DNA of 64,000 nucleotides from Gigaspora rosea (GCA_003550325.1 QKWP01000220.1:138064-202063), one strand, 5' to 3'. Numbered from the stretch's first letter, positions 1 to 11,585 are shown. Notes: a model not told the origin generated them from the letters alone. Numbers and translations: made by a program.

Positions 1-96
1 ATTATATATAAGGAACCTGACTATTTATATATTAAAGGAGAGGGAGGTGGGTAGGCCTTTGATAAAAAATAATCAGGTGATAAATGACACTGCCCT
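1..96. repeat. 96-bp direct repeat, left copy
   Basis: The first 96 bases recur almost exactly at 4110-4205 (about four mismatches) in the same orientation. Both copies stop matching after the bases TGCCCT. The left copy may extend beyond the window edge. The pair brackets about 4 kb holding the transposase-like pseudogene. It could be a dispersed repeat hit twice, or a terminal direct repeat of a larger element; the sequence does not decide. Confidence 0.85.
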
Positions 97-148
97 TACC
101 TGTGCAATTAAGTAAAATATACTATATGCTAGTACTAGATCCGATCTA

Positions 149-882
149 CCCTATAAGAAAAGTGGTTCAGGGTATGGTACAGGAAAACAGTATATATGCA
201 TGGAATAGTACAGACAATATAGTATATATAGGCATGTTTATAGAATAGCATATTAAAAATGACACAGATACTATGGTAATGGAGTAGCACATTATATTAT
301 ATTATACAGAATGGTGCACATTTAGTGGTACGCATATGCACATTATATGTAATAGCACGTCGAATTACATGAAATGGTATATGTTAAAAATGACATGTAG
401 TGGCTCATTTCACAGAGTACTATAAGAGTAAAGGATCACATACGATTTTTTTAAAAAAAAGTTGCAATATCTCAAAAACTCACAAGTAAGCCTGCTCTGG
501 TATCTTAAAGAAAAAGATTACTTGTAAGATTTTACACATTTGTAGTTTTTTTAGCTTCCAGATATATACATATTTCAACTATTATCTAGTTTTTTTCTAA
601 TAAAATATCTATTTATAAGTGGACCATAAATTTATATTTACTTACCTGTTTTATTTATATACTATCATACGTGTCAATTGACTTAGCAAACTGCTACAAA
701 AGGCATGGATAATTTATGTGATTTATGTTAAATTTGGCATGTGTATATGGATCAATACAGTTTGCCGATTCCTGTGTCTACTCAAACTATACATATGCAA
801 ACCCGACCCATAGTACGTGCTACTTGACTACGTGCCTATATACTGTTTTTCTATGCAATCCTGGACTACTTTTTTTATAGGG
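149..882. mobile_element. TIR element with CCCTATAA ends
   Basis: The left end starts CCCTATAAGAAAAGTGG and the right end, read in reverse complement, starts CCCTATAAAAAAAGTAG; both arms then share an AAAACAGTATATA stretch. The trinucleotide CTA lies at both borders (146-148 and 883-885) as a likely target-site duplication. There is no coding capacity. The same CCCTAT terminus is found on the large elements at 5.8-11.3 kb and 37.6-39.3 kb, so this is a non-autonomous relative of that group. Confidence 0.65.
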
Positions 883-1466
883 CTAAAATATAAAAAAAAA
901 TTCTTTTTTTGAATATTGCGAGGAAATTATTTTGATAATCAAATGCACAAGCATAGCACAAATTACCTTAAGCAGTTTAAAATGTGGTTCTCATATTTTG
1001 TTTTTTTTTAATTAGAGTTAGGATCTTATAGTATAAATATTGAACAGAGGAATTATGATAACATTTTTGACAAATTATGTGTACCTATAAATCGTGACTT
1101 AGATACTGAACCACAATACTAGAAATGTGATCCGAATATTGCCCTATGAAAACTCGATATACAGAAATGCATATTGATTCACATAGATTGCAAGTTTAAG
1201 TGGGCAAATTCACAAGGTACTGATCTTTTTAAGTTCTATAAAAACATTCATATACCTTCTTGTCCTTTTTTATGTGTTTTTGTTTCTTGATTTCAATCGA
1301 ATTTATTTATATTTACTTAGTTTTTTGTTTTTTCAGATCGTATAATTTTTTTTCTTTGTTTCAAACTAATTCGTTCGTAACTCTTTTTTATCTTAGCTGT
1401 TAGCTTTTTGGAGCCGAACTTTATTTGCTCGAACTACTGTATACTACCCATCTTTACGATTACATA
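883..1466. other. AT-rich spacer with a solo element end
   Basis: No gene is visible. At 1142 a fragment beginning CCCTATGAAAACTCGATA matches the right terminus (in reverse complement) of the larger element family seen complete at 37.6-39.3 kb. Only about 30 bp of the end is present. Confidence 0.4.
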
Positions 1467-3852
1467 CTACCCATTATCCAAATTAGGGTCTAACGCAGTT
1501 CTTGTGGCCTGCTCCAAAAACATTTTATGGTATCATGATATCCATACCTGGATTGTTGAAACTTTTGGCACTTCATCTTGCTCCAACTCACCATTATTTG
1601 CAAATTATTTCAATCTTTTATGCATATCAGTAGCTGTCATGTGGTCTTTAGCGTGAATATTTCCTTGTAAGAACATTTGTTCAAGCATTTTTTTAACCGT
1701 ATCTGACATCCGTTTACCTCCACCTCGATTACCATATGCTAAATTTTCACGCAATGCCCATCCTTTATTCCAAGGAAAGCCAATATATGGTGTGTTCTCT
1801 ATGCAAGAACCTTCTTCTATATTTTTAAGATTTGTTGCTTAATGAGAGAATACCAAATTTATTAGCGATAATACTTACCCTCCATATCTTGATCTCTTGT
1901 ATCTATAGAAATATTTTTGTATCTTAGATTTATTTAGATAATAAAAATTATTTTATATAAACAAAAGATATTTTTATTACCTATTATCACTATGTTGTCC
2001 AATTCCATTACGGTTTGGCCCACTGTATACATAATTTGCATAAATATTGATGTAAGTTATGCATATTATATTTTTCTCACCTTGAGGTTTCAGTAAAGCC
2101 ATCGTCCACTTTGATTGTGGCTCAGTATGTGTTAAGACTTTTGGTTCTGGACGATGAAGTTCTTCATTGCATAAGCTAGTAATTGCAATAGGAGAAAAAT
2201 GTGCTGGAGTTCTGAAGTGAGGCAAGGGATGTGCCACAATATAACCTGCCAATGGACCTGCAATCAGCCATTGCCAGTAATTATGCTTAGAAATTCCGGT
2301 AATAGTTTCTACACGTGGTTTTTTTTCTTTTATTTTCAACAACTAAATTTTCAGTTTTTCTTGATTTCGATTAGGTTCAATGTTTGCCATGTGTGTGCCT
2401 GCTAAATTATGTGCAGCATCCACAATATTGGATACCTCTATTACTTCATATCCAACATGAATGTATCATTTAATAGCATAAGATATCTTGAAAATAAACC
2501 GCATGTATTATTATTTATTATAATTTATTCTTATTTTTGTAAATAAATAAAAACTTACTGCAGCGTGATGTGAGTCAATAGTAGTTTTTGCTTCGCTGGG
2601 CTCCAAGAATAACCATTCATGAACTTCGATATTATACCAATCAAACCAATGGGCCACAATTGTCATTAACTCACTATTATGGTAATGCAGCCCATTGTCT
2701 GAAATTATTTTTATCCATTTTGGTTTTTTTTCAATATCGTTAAACATAGCTTCGAAACAAGATGCTGTAAACCAAGCATCTTGTTTTGTATCTGTGGACC
2801 AGTGGTCATAAGCACTAACGTTTAAACCTATACTATCTTCCTCTACACTATTATTATCCTCTTTAGTTATTACCAGTATCATATGTAATGTCTAGTCTCT
2901 TTTACCAAAAAACTCTTGTTTAGTTTCTCGTGCAGTTTTTGGGAGAATTCGCATCTTATAATCGGCAATTATAATAGCACCATCCGAATTGAGGCTTGCC
3001 AACGACGATTTGTATTGTGCATTCAAATGATGTTTTCGGGCATGGTGCGCAAAAAAGTATTTTAGTTTTTCTTGCATTTCTAATAATTGGGAATGATATT
3101 CATCACTAATACAATTTTTATAAAAAAAAAATTTGAAAATTCCAAACAATCTTGACAGTGCAAATTATGTGAATTCGAACATTCTCCAAAAGCAAACGGC
3201 AAACAGTGATCGATGCAGTCATTATGTAATGTTCTTCCGTCTAATTCAACTTTTAAATGCCGTTCAAAGGTTCTTTTTAGTTGTCGACGTAAGTTTTCAA
3301 TCCGTGATATAATGGAATCCTTTTATATATCAATAATTTATTCATTCAGTTAGAATTAGGTGAGTCGATACAACACATTTTTATTTTATTTTTTATTTTA
3401 TTGTTTTTTTTATTATTCTATTTATATATTTATTTTTTTATTTATTATTCTCTAAGTTTTTTTTTATAACTTACCAATGTTTCTTTTGATGTAAATACTT
3501 GTCATACGAGAGCTAACAAACTTCAAAAACTTCAAACCCATATTCATTACAGATAATGCAGAGTCCTCCCAAATCTTCGTGATATTGAATATGTCTACAG
3601 TCTGCTAATCTAGACATGAGAGAAGTTCGACGCATTCCATTCGGATACTCTTCATTGAATTTGTCCATAGAGCTTGTTTTTGATCTTGCATATATACGAT
3701 AGGAATTTCAGTCTTTGCGTTGATTTGATAAGAACTTTGTGCAACATTATTTTTATCTTGAAAAAATGCTAGAAATTGGGTTTCCTTTATTTCAGCCATT
3801 CTTTCAATACGTTTTTTTGGCCTTAAGTTTGTGGCGCGTCAGGTCCGTATAA
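1467..3852 (-). pseudogene. DDE-type transposase-like multicopy gene, decayed
   Basis: Read on the minus strand this region gives a recognisable RNase H-fold/DDE-like protein of a family I remember as highly multicopy in arbuscular mycorrhizal fungi. Visible landmarks in order: LYGPDA (3852), KETQFLAF (3780), a Cys/His cluster CIDHC..CSNSHNLHCQDC (about 3170-3225), AHHARK, IIADYKMRI with the first candidate catalytic Asp (about 2960), YDHWSTDTKQDAW, IISDNGLHYHNSEL with the second (about 2690), EAKTTIDSHHA, the WLIAGPLAGYI block, and a C-terminal KVSTIQ segment. Introns with GTAAGT donors fit at 3320-3474 and from about 2560. Damage: frameshifts near 3822, 3667 and at a T10 run near 3121; in-frame TAG 2892-2894 in place of the Trp of KRGWTLH; stops at 1605-1607 and 1533-1535. 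It is not functional as written. The family assignment comes from memory of the family, without a search. Confidence 0.75.
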
Positions 3853-3932
3853 CTGAGAATGTTTTCGTACCAAATTTATTGCATTTATACTTACCTAATT
3901 ATGATATTGTAAGTGATTTGTTAGTATAGACG

Positions 3933-3989
3933 AACCTTCCTAAATGCAATTCATAAGGGCCAGAATCGAAGGTTGCATTTAAGAAGGTT
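3933..3989. repeat. 17-bp-arm inverted repeat
   Basis: AACCTTCCTAAATGCAA (3933-3949) is matched by TTGCATTTAAGAAGGTT (3973-3989) with one mismatch, giving a hairpin with a 23-base loop just upstream of the transposase-like pseudogene. The role is unknown; it may be a MITE end. Confidence 0.6.
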
Positions 3990-4109
3990 GAATTTAGAGA
4001 GATTTTATAATTCTAATTTCCAACCTAACCTGAAGTTTTTCATGCAATTGTAAGGGGAGTAACAAAAATCAGGTGATTTTTTAGGGGGGAGGGGGTAAAA
4101 AAAAGTGAA

Positions 4110-4205
4110 ATTATATATAAGGAACCTGACTATTTATATATTAAAGGAGAGGGAGGGGGGTAGGCCTTTGATAAAAAATAATCAAATGATAAATGATACT
4201 GCCCT
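4110..4205. repeat. 96-bp direct repeat, right copy
   Basis: Second copy of the repeat at 1-96, starting ATTATATATAAGGAACCTGA. It lies between the transposase-like pseudogene and the unrecognised broken gene at 4276-5435. Confidence 0.85.
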
Positions 4206-4275
4206 AAATATTCGAATTAATTTGCTATAATAGATAATATTTGTGTTTTTCAATTCCCCCCACATTTATTAGATA

Positions 4276-5435
4276 TCAAGGCACTTCGAAGCTATTCCAA
4301 AAAATATCATGTTCATTATTCGTAATAAAGTTATCCGATTCCTCCAAATTTTCTAAATCGGGTTGTAAACACCCAAGTTTATAAAGCATTCTCAAATTAG
4401 CTTTGTCAGTGGTTGGGTTATCTGATCGACTCCAAAATTCTTTTCTATCATTAGATTTAGAATATGGTGTTATATCAGTGCACCCGCATGCTCATAACAT
4501 TGCTCTCCAAGCACGAAATTCTGCTTCATTTAATTCGTAAGTAGATAGATAAATTATTTTTAGTGTATTACAGAATTCGATTATGGAGTTTTCTTGACGT
4601 ATCCAGGTAATAAACAAATTTTGCCAATTAGATAAATTGTTAGTTGCAATTCTTCGTGCTTTTATTTGTTGGTTAAATATAACATCTATTGTATGAGAAT
4701 CATTCCAATCCCGTGAAGTACAAGTTAGATCAGAATTGGTTGAATTTTCAGAATTTTCTTGAATTGCACGTTGAATCAAGGGGTGGTTGAAACCATAAAG
4801 TATTGTTCCATCCAAATGCATAGTAATTCCCGCTTGAGCCCATACACTATCAGCTGACTTATCCTCATAATGCCATAATATTTGACCCCCTTTATAAAAG
4901 TCAAGGGTAAATTTATCATCGATTATTCTTTGTAAAGCTAGGGTTCTCTGGCTTTTTTTGTTAGTATTGATGATGTAAATTTTTTATTTCTGATTTTTGA
5001 CACTGCAACAATAAAATTTCCAATGTTTATAAAAATTGGTCTAAATCTTACTCCATTGAGTAATTTATGTACTATATTCTCGTCATTAAACTCAAGAATG
5101 GCAGGTCCAGAATATGCGGTTTTCTTTCCAAATATCACGTGATACACACTATTAACGGCTTGGGAAGGTGTCAAACAAACCTTACTAGTTTCACTACCAC
5201 TAACACAAATAAACCCAGGCTGCAATGGGGTTTCTTCACTTTTAACTACCCTAACAAAAAATTGTTGCTGGTTAAGAACAAAACTAACATGCATATATAG
5301 TCAATATGGGACAGAAACTGAAACATCTTTATCATTAGATGGTCGAGATGACCACCAATCGCGGGCATAAGAACCGTAGTGCAGTTTGGGACGTATTAAG
5401 CCTTCTGCAAGCAATAAAACACTATTATAAGACAT
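4276..5435 (-). pseudogene. unrecognised protein gene, about 385 codons, broken
   Basis: The minus strand reads from an ATG at 5435 (MSYNSVLLLAEGLIRPKLH) through about 385 codons with normal-looking composition: Trp-rich YARDWWSSRP near the start, then VSFVLNQQQFFVRVV, a SNDKDVSVSV linker, and a C-terminal half with DWNDSHTIDVIF and RAWRAML. Three lesions stop it: TGA at 5301-5303 inside the sequence VSVPY-stop-LYMHV, a one-base frameshift near 4945 after LTKKAR, and TGA just after RAML near 4497. The last frame ends at TGA 4276-4278. I do not recognise a domain. The open frame on both sides of each lesion argues for a once-real gene, possibly another transposon-borne or multicopy protein. 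Start choice rests on the first ATG in the open frame. Confidence 0.6.
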
Positions 5436-5574
5436 ATTTTTGTGGTTTTATTAAATTATTAGAATTGGTTTGACATTTACAACTGTGAATATTTGTATAA
5501 TTAAATGATCGACACGATTTTTTATTTGATGTCAACCATTTTCACTCATTGGCTAACGGATTTGCAATTAATCT

Positions 5575-5850
5575 TAATGATTACATAATTTCTGTGCACT
5601 AACGTGCACAATCATTAAGATTCTTAACAATCTTAATTTTGTGCACTAACATGCACAATCATTAAGATTTTTAATGACCATAATTTTCGTGCACAGACAT
5701 GCACAATCATTAAGATTCTAAATAATCATAATCATAATTTTTGAGCTCTGACATGCACAATCATTAAATTCTTAATGAAAGTGTTAGTTTACTGACTTCA
5801 CGATCATCACAATCGTTAAGATTCTTAATGATCAATTTTAACGATTATAA
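5575..5850 (-). repeat. palindrome array, inverted orientation
   Basis: Five or so units carry a core like AATCATTAAGATTCTTAA followed by GTGCACTAACGTGCAC. This is the reverse orientation of the arrays at 7.6-8.0 kb and 38.5-39.1 kb. It is probably the truncated tail of an inverted copy abutting the element that starts at about 5855. Confidence 0.6.
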
Positions 5851-5854
5851 CTGC

Positions 5855-8039
5855 TCTATAACAAATTGTAGCACAGAATAATACTGCAATATACAAGAAA
5901 TATGAATATGAAACTACACAAACCTGCATGTAAATCTATATGAGACAATATATAGGAAAGCACGTTTACAGCATGAATAAGGTGCAGATTCTGTGCAATA
6001 GTGCACGTACTATTGTGCAATTTTATGTGTTCCCATGCATTATTTCATGTATATTTATGTGCAGGTAACATATAATAGCATATATCTATACATATATACA
6101 TAATAACATATATCGTATTTGAATTATTTTATTAGCTAAATTTTATAATTTTATTAACTAAATTTTATAAATTTATTAACTAACATCGGGAAAATAAATA
6201 AGGTGCAGGCCTGCACAAATCTGCGACTCTAAAATTTTTAACAAATTTTGCAATAACTTGTGATCCAGTAGTCCAAATTTAACAATTTTGGTACTATTTG
6301 ATTCGTCTCGATGAGGCAGATCGAATAGTAGCAAAATCGTTAAATTCCAATTACTAGAACAAAAGAAAATCCCATTTATGTAAATTTTATAACATTGAAT
6401 AATCTTGCCAATTAATAGACCAAAGTTAATGATTTTGGTACCATTTGATTCCTCTCGATGAGATGGTTCGAATGGTACCAAAAATGTCAAAATTGGATCA
6501 CTGGTTAACAAGTTATTTGTAAAAACAATTTATGGTGCAGTTCTGCACAGAAATTTAAATTTCTTTTTTAAATTTCGTGCAGAACTGTGCCATAAATCAT
6601 TTTTTACGAATAACTTGTTAACCAGTGATCCAATTTTGACTTTTTTTGGTACTATTCAAACTGCCTCATTGAGAGGAATCGAATAGTACCAAAATCATTA
6701 AATTTGAACCACTAGTTGGCAAGATCATTCAATGTTTATAACATTCACATAAATAGGATTTTCTTGTGCTAGTGATTGGAATTCAATGATTTTGGTACTA
6801 TTCGATCCGTCTCATTGAGACGAATCAAATGGTACCAAAATCGTTAAATTTGGACCACTAGATTACAAGTTATTGCAAAATTTGTTAAAAATTTTCAGGG
6901 TCGCAGATTTGTGCAGATTTGTGTCTTATTTATTTTCCTGATGAAATTTTGTATTTTATTAACTAATTTAATTATTTTATTAATTAAATTTTATAATACA
7001 AATATGTTAATTTATAATTTACATTCCAAATAAGAAAATACTTCTAATTACCAAAACTACCAACTATAAAAATAACCCAGCAACTAATAATATTGAAAAA
7101 AAACAAAGTAAAGTTATAGTACAAAAATAAAAGAAGGTTTAAAAAAGTTTTAAATAATTCTAGAAATAATCCAATAGGGACAACTCAGATTGTGGCGACT
7201 CCAATAGCAGTAACTCAAGGAAGAACTAAAATGCAATAATACAGATAGTAATAAAAATAAAAGAAAAAATAATAGTAAAAAAAAAATAAAGCTGTGATAC
7301 CACTAAAAATAATAAAAAACATGTGTCAAAAATGATAGTGATTCCAAAAGAGCAACTTCCAAGACAATAACTCTCAAGGATAGTTTAAAAACAATAGCAA
7401 TAACTAAAAAAAATTATATAAAAATTAATGAGTTGTAAAAACAAAATTTATAAAAAAATAAAAGAAAATAATAAAAATTATAAAAGTAAACAAAAAAAAA
7501 AAGTGATCATTTATTTGCTTATAAATCAAATGTAATTTGTGCGTGTCAATGCATGGAACTTATTATTTTTTAAGTGAAACAAAAAAATAAACAAAAAAAC
7601 AACAAACTGAATGTTTTGGTGCACGTTATTGCACGGAATTTATAATTATTAAGAATCTTAATGATTATCATGTTAATGCCATCACATTAGTACATGAAAT
7701 TATAATCGTTAAGGATTTTAACAATTCTGACAATTGTGATATCATGCACAAAAATTATGATCGTTAAGAACCTTAATGATTGTGACAATCATGATATTAC
7801 TGAATTAATGAACTGAAATATAATTATTATGAGTCTTAACGATTGTGATAATTATGACATCATGTTAAGGAATCTTAACAATTGTGGTCAGTGACTGAAA
7901 TTTTGATCATTAAGAATCTTAACGTCAAAGCATGAAATTATAATTATAATTGTTAAGAATCTTAATAATTGTGCACGTCAGTGCACAAAAATTATAATCA
8001 TTAAGAATCTTAACAATTGTGCATGTCAGTGCATAAAAA
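5855..8039 (+). mobile_element. large CCCTAT-family element, left part to gap
   Basis: The left end (CTATAACAAATTGTAGCAC) matches the starts at 13446 and, inverted, at 11335. In order it holds a GC-richer 5' module with TGCACGTA-type repeats, the ATTTTATTAACTAA module, a 760-bp inserted fold-back element (6184-6943), a module with AACCCAGCAACTAATAATA, a purine-rich AAAATAA stretch, and an array of the palindromic unit up to the N gap. No protein is encoded. It is a non-autonomous element. Internal order is best seen in the uninterrupted copy at 37565-39252. Confidence 0.65.
6184..6943. mobile_element. fold-back (near-perfect palindrome) element
   Basis: The 760 bp read as one giant inverted repeat with its centre near 6563. 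The left end is CATCGGGAAAATAAATAAG and the right end, reverse complemented, is CATCAGGAAAATAAATAAG. Each arm contains smaller hairpins of the type GGTACTATTYGAT..TCTCATTGAGA..ATCAAATGGTACC. Compared with uninterrupted copies (TTATTAACTAAATTTTGTA at about 13780 and 37855), the element sits between CTAA and AAATTTTG, so at most a 2-bp AA target duplication was made. The right half occurs again at 8513-8945. Confidence 0.8.
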
Positions 8040-8512
8040 NNNNNNNNNNNNNNNNNNNNNNNNNNNNNNNNNNNNNNNNNNNNNNNNNNNNNNNNNNNNN
8101 NNNNNNNNNNNNNNNNNNNNNNNNNNNNNNNNNNNNNNNNNNNNNNNNNNNNNNNNNNNNNNNNNNNNNNNNNNNNNNNNNNNNNNNNNNNNNNNNNNNN
8201 NNNNNNNNNNNNNNNNNNNNNNNNNNNNNNNNNNNNNNNNNNNNNNNNNNNNNNNNNNNNNNNNNNNNNNNNNNNNNNNNNNNNNNNNNNNNNNNNNNNN
8301 NNNNNNNNNNNNNNNNNNNNNNNNNNNNNNNNNNNNNNNNNNNNNNNNNNNNNNNNNNNNNNNNNNNNNNNNNNNNNNNNNNNNNNNNNNNNNNNNNNNN
8401 NNNNNNNNNNNNNNNNNNNNNNNNNNNNNNNNNNNNNNNNNNNNNNNNNNNNNNNNNNNNNNNNNNNNNNNNNNNNNNNNNNNNNNNNNNNNNNNNNNNN
8501 NNNNNNNNNNNN
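8040..8512. other. assembly gap (473 N)
   Basis: An unbroken run of N. The sequence right of it (from 8513) matches the sequence from 6511, and the left flank runs to 8039, so the two gap flanks overlap in content. Open frames that seem to cross the gap are artefacts. Confidence 0.99.
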
Positions 8513-10007
8513 AGTTATTTGTAAAAACAATTTATGGTGCAGTTCTGCACAGAAATTTAAATTTCTTTTTTAAATTTCGTGCAGAACTGTGCCATAAATC
8601 ATTTTTTACGAATAACTTGTTAACCAGTGATCCAATTTTGACTTTTTTTGGTACTATTCAAACTGCCTCATTGAGAGGAATCGAATAGTACCAAAATCAT
8701 TAAATTTGAACCACTAGTTGGCAAGATCATTCAATGTTTATAACATTCACATAAATAGGATTTTCTTGTGCTAGTGATTGGAATTCAATGATTTTGGTAC
8801 TATTCGATCCGTCTCATTGAGACGAATCAAATGGTACCAAAATCGTTAAATTTGGACCACTAGATTACAAGTTATTGCAAAATTTGTTAAAAATTTTCAG
8901 GGTCGCAGATTTGTGCAGATTTGTGTCTTATTTATTTTCCTGATGAAATTTTGTATTTTATTAACTAATTTAATTATTTTATTAATTAAATTTTATAATA
9001 CAAATATGTTAATTTATAATTTACATTCCAAATAAGAAAATACTTCTAATTACCAAAACTACCAACTATAAAAATAACCCAGCAACTAATAATATTGAAA
9101 AAAAACAAAGTAAAGTTATAGTACAAAAATAAAAGAAGGTTTAAAAAAGTTTTAAATAATTCTAGAAATAATCCAATAGGGACAACTCAGATTGTGGCGA
9201 CTCCAATAGCAGTAACTCAAGGAAGAACTAAAATGCAATAATACAGATAGTAATAAAAATAAAAGAAAAAATAATAGTAAAAAAAAAATAAAGCTGTGAT
9301 ACCACTAAAAATAATAAAAAACATGTGTCAAAAATGATAGTGATTCCAAAAGAGCAACTTCCAAGACAATAACTCTCAAGGATAGTTTAAAAACAATAGC
9401 AATAACTAACAAAATTTATAAAAAAATAAAAGAAAATAATAAAAATTATAAAAGTAAACAAAAAAAAAAAGTGATCATTTATTTGCTTATAAATCAAATG
9501 TAATTTGTGCGTGTCAATGCATGGAACTTATTATTTTTTAAGTGAAACAAAAAAATAAACAAAAAAACAACAAACTGAATGTTTTGGTGCACGTTATTGC
9601 ACGGAATTTATAATTATTAAGAATCTTAATGATTATCATGTTAATGCCATCACATTAGTACATGAAATTATAATCGTTAAGGATTTTAACAATTCTGACA
9701 ATTGTGATATCATGCACAAAAATTATGATCGTTAAGAACCTTAATGATTGTGACAATCATGATATTACTGAATTAATGAACTGAAATATAATTATTATGA
9801 GTCTTAACGATTGTGATAATTATGACATCATGTTAAGGAATCTTAACAATTGTGGTCAGTGACTGAAATTTTGATCATTAAGAATCTTAACGTCAAAGCA
9901 TGAAATTATAATTATAATTGTTAAGAATCTTAATAATTGTGCACGTCAGTGCACAAAAATTATAATCATTAAGAATCTTAACAATTGTGCATGTCAGTGC
10001 ATAAAAA
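8513..10007 (+). repeat. near-identical second copy of 6511-8039
   Basis: From the fold-back right half onward the bases match the left gap flank almost exactly (8513 corresponds to 6511; 9959 to 7991). The one clear difference is a 34-bp deletion after TAACTA near 9408. Such identity on both sides of a scaffold gap most simply means one locus, or two haplotypes, placed twice. True tandem duplication is the alternative. Confidence 0.85.
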
Positions 10008-10195
10008 TTATGATCCTAACGATTGTGCATATTAGTGTATGGATCATTAAAGTTTTTCATGTGATAACGTGTATTAAATTTTTTGGATAATCAGTTTCCA
10101 TGCAGTTTCCATGTAGTGATTATGAAACCCATACTTACCCGCATACAATTTTATATTTATGCATACATTTCTGTGCATCAAGTTTTCATAGGGCT
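10008..10195 (+). mobile_element. right end of the forward large element
   Basis: The palindromic array ends near 10070 and is followed by the conserved right module: GTGATAACGTGTATTAAAT, two copies of TTTCCATG(C/T)AGT, GTGATTATGAAACCC, and the terminus GTTTTCATAGGG at about 10181-10192. The same module closes the copy at 37565-39252. Confidence 0.65.
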
Positions 10196-10202
10196 GTACA
10201 TA

Positions 10203-11335
10203 ATATCATGATCATCACAATCATTAAGACTCCTTAATGATCAAAATTTCAGTGAATTAATATTATGATCGTCACAATTATTAAAATTCTTAACAATCAT
10301 AATTTTTGTGCATGATATCACAATTGTCACAATTGTTAAGATCCTTAACGATCATAATTTCATGTACTAAAATGATGATCATTAAGATCCTTAACAATTG
10401 CATTAATGTGATGATCGTTAAGATTCTTAATGATTATAAATTCCATGCATTGATGCGCACAAAATTTTTTTTGCTTACTCTTATCATTTTTATTATCGTC
10501 TTTGTTTGTTTATAATTTTTTTTTACAACTCATCAATTTTTATATAACTTTTTTAGTTATTGCCATTGTTTTTAAACTATCCTTTAGAGTTATTGTCTTG
10601 AAAGTTACTCTTTTGGAATCACTATCATTTATGGTGATATTTTTCATCATTTTTGGTGCTATCGCAGCTTTATTTTTTTTATTATTATTTTTTCTTTTAT
10701 TTTTTAACTCTCTTATATTATGCATTTTAATTTTCCATTGAAGTTGCTACAATCGGTGTTATCCCTATTGGAGTTATTTCTAGAGTAGTAATTTCGATTT
10801 TTTTTTTAATCCTTTCATTTTGGTACAATTACTTTGTTTTTTTTTCAATATTATTAGTTGCTGGGTTATTTTTAAAGTCGGTAGTTTTAGTAATTAGAAG
10901 TATTTTCTTATTCGCATGTAAATTATTAAATTAAACTATTTGTATTATAAAATTTAATTAATAAATAATTAAGTTAGTTAATAAAATACAAAATTTTGTT
11001 AATAATAAAACTTATAAAATTTAGTTAATAAAATTATAAAATTTAGTTAATAAAATAATGCATATACGATATATGTTATTATGTGTATATGTACAGATAT
11101 ATGCTATTATATGTTACCTGCACGTAAATATGCACGAGACAATGCATGAGAAAACACATAAAATTGCACGTAAGTACGTGTACTGTTGCATGGAATCTGT
11201 GACTTATTACTTGCTATAAACGTGTTTGCCCATACATTGTCTCGTATAGATTTACGTGCAGGTTCGTGTGGTTCCATATCCACGCTTTCTCGTGTATTGC
11301 AGTATCATTCTGTGTTGCAATTTTTATAGGGTAAT
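10203..11335 (-). mobile_element. inverted copy of the large CCCTAT-family element
   Basis: Every module of the forward element appears in reverse complement and reverse order: palindromic array (10203-10450), a T-rich stretch with ATCACTATCATT and TTTTTGGTGCTATCGCAGC, the TAGTTAATAAAAT module, the TGCACGTAA module, and the terminus ending TTTTTATAGGG at about 11332. Short open frames on both strands at 10306-10741 lie wholly within these repeats and are not genes. Confidence 0.7.
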
Positions 11336-11585
11336 TGAACAGATAATATAAATAATCGATGAGCTATTTTAAACCAAAGATTTAAAGTAACCCGTAGATT
11401 ATTTATATTTTTTATTATGCATTTAATTTATTTATTCGACCTTGCAATATATGAATTCTATTTATTAAAAGTTTATTATATTTTAGGTGATTTTCAGATA
11501 AAGTTTAAGTTGAAACTGGTTGGTTATTTATTTCGAGTATATAAAGATTCGTCCCTGAAAAGATTTTGAAAAAAATTAAAAAATT

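Noticed and set aside
2890..5303. Alternative genetic code with TGA or TAG as Trp
   Set aside because: Both TAG and TGA occur at Trp-like sites only in the broken genes, which also have frameshifts; the intact genes use TGG normally.
6460..6485. GGTTCGAATGG as a tRNA B-box
   Set aside because: Part of the fold-back hairpin; no A-box, acceptor stem or anticodon arm around it.
7925..8688. Two long open frames across the N run
   Set aside because: They exist only because N codons are not stops; the flanks are repeat DNA.
10306..10741. Hydrophobic small open frames on both strands, membrane-like
   Set aside because: They lie in the T-rich module of the inverted large element; similar frames appear at 13965-14212 and 38078-38323 in other copies, so hydrophobicity is a product of T-richness.
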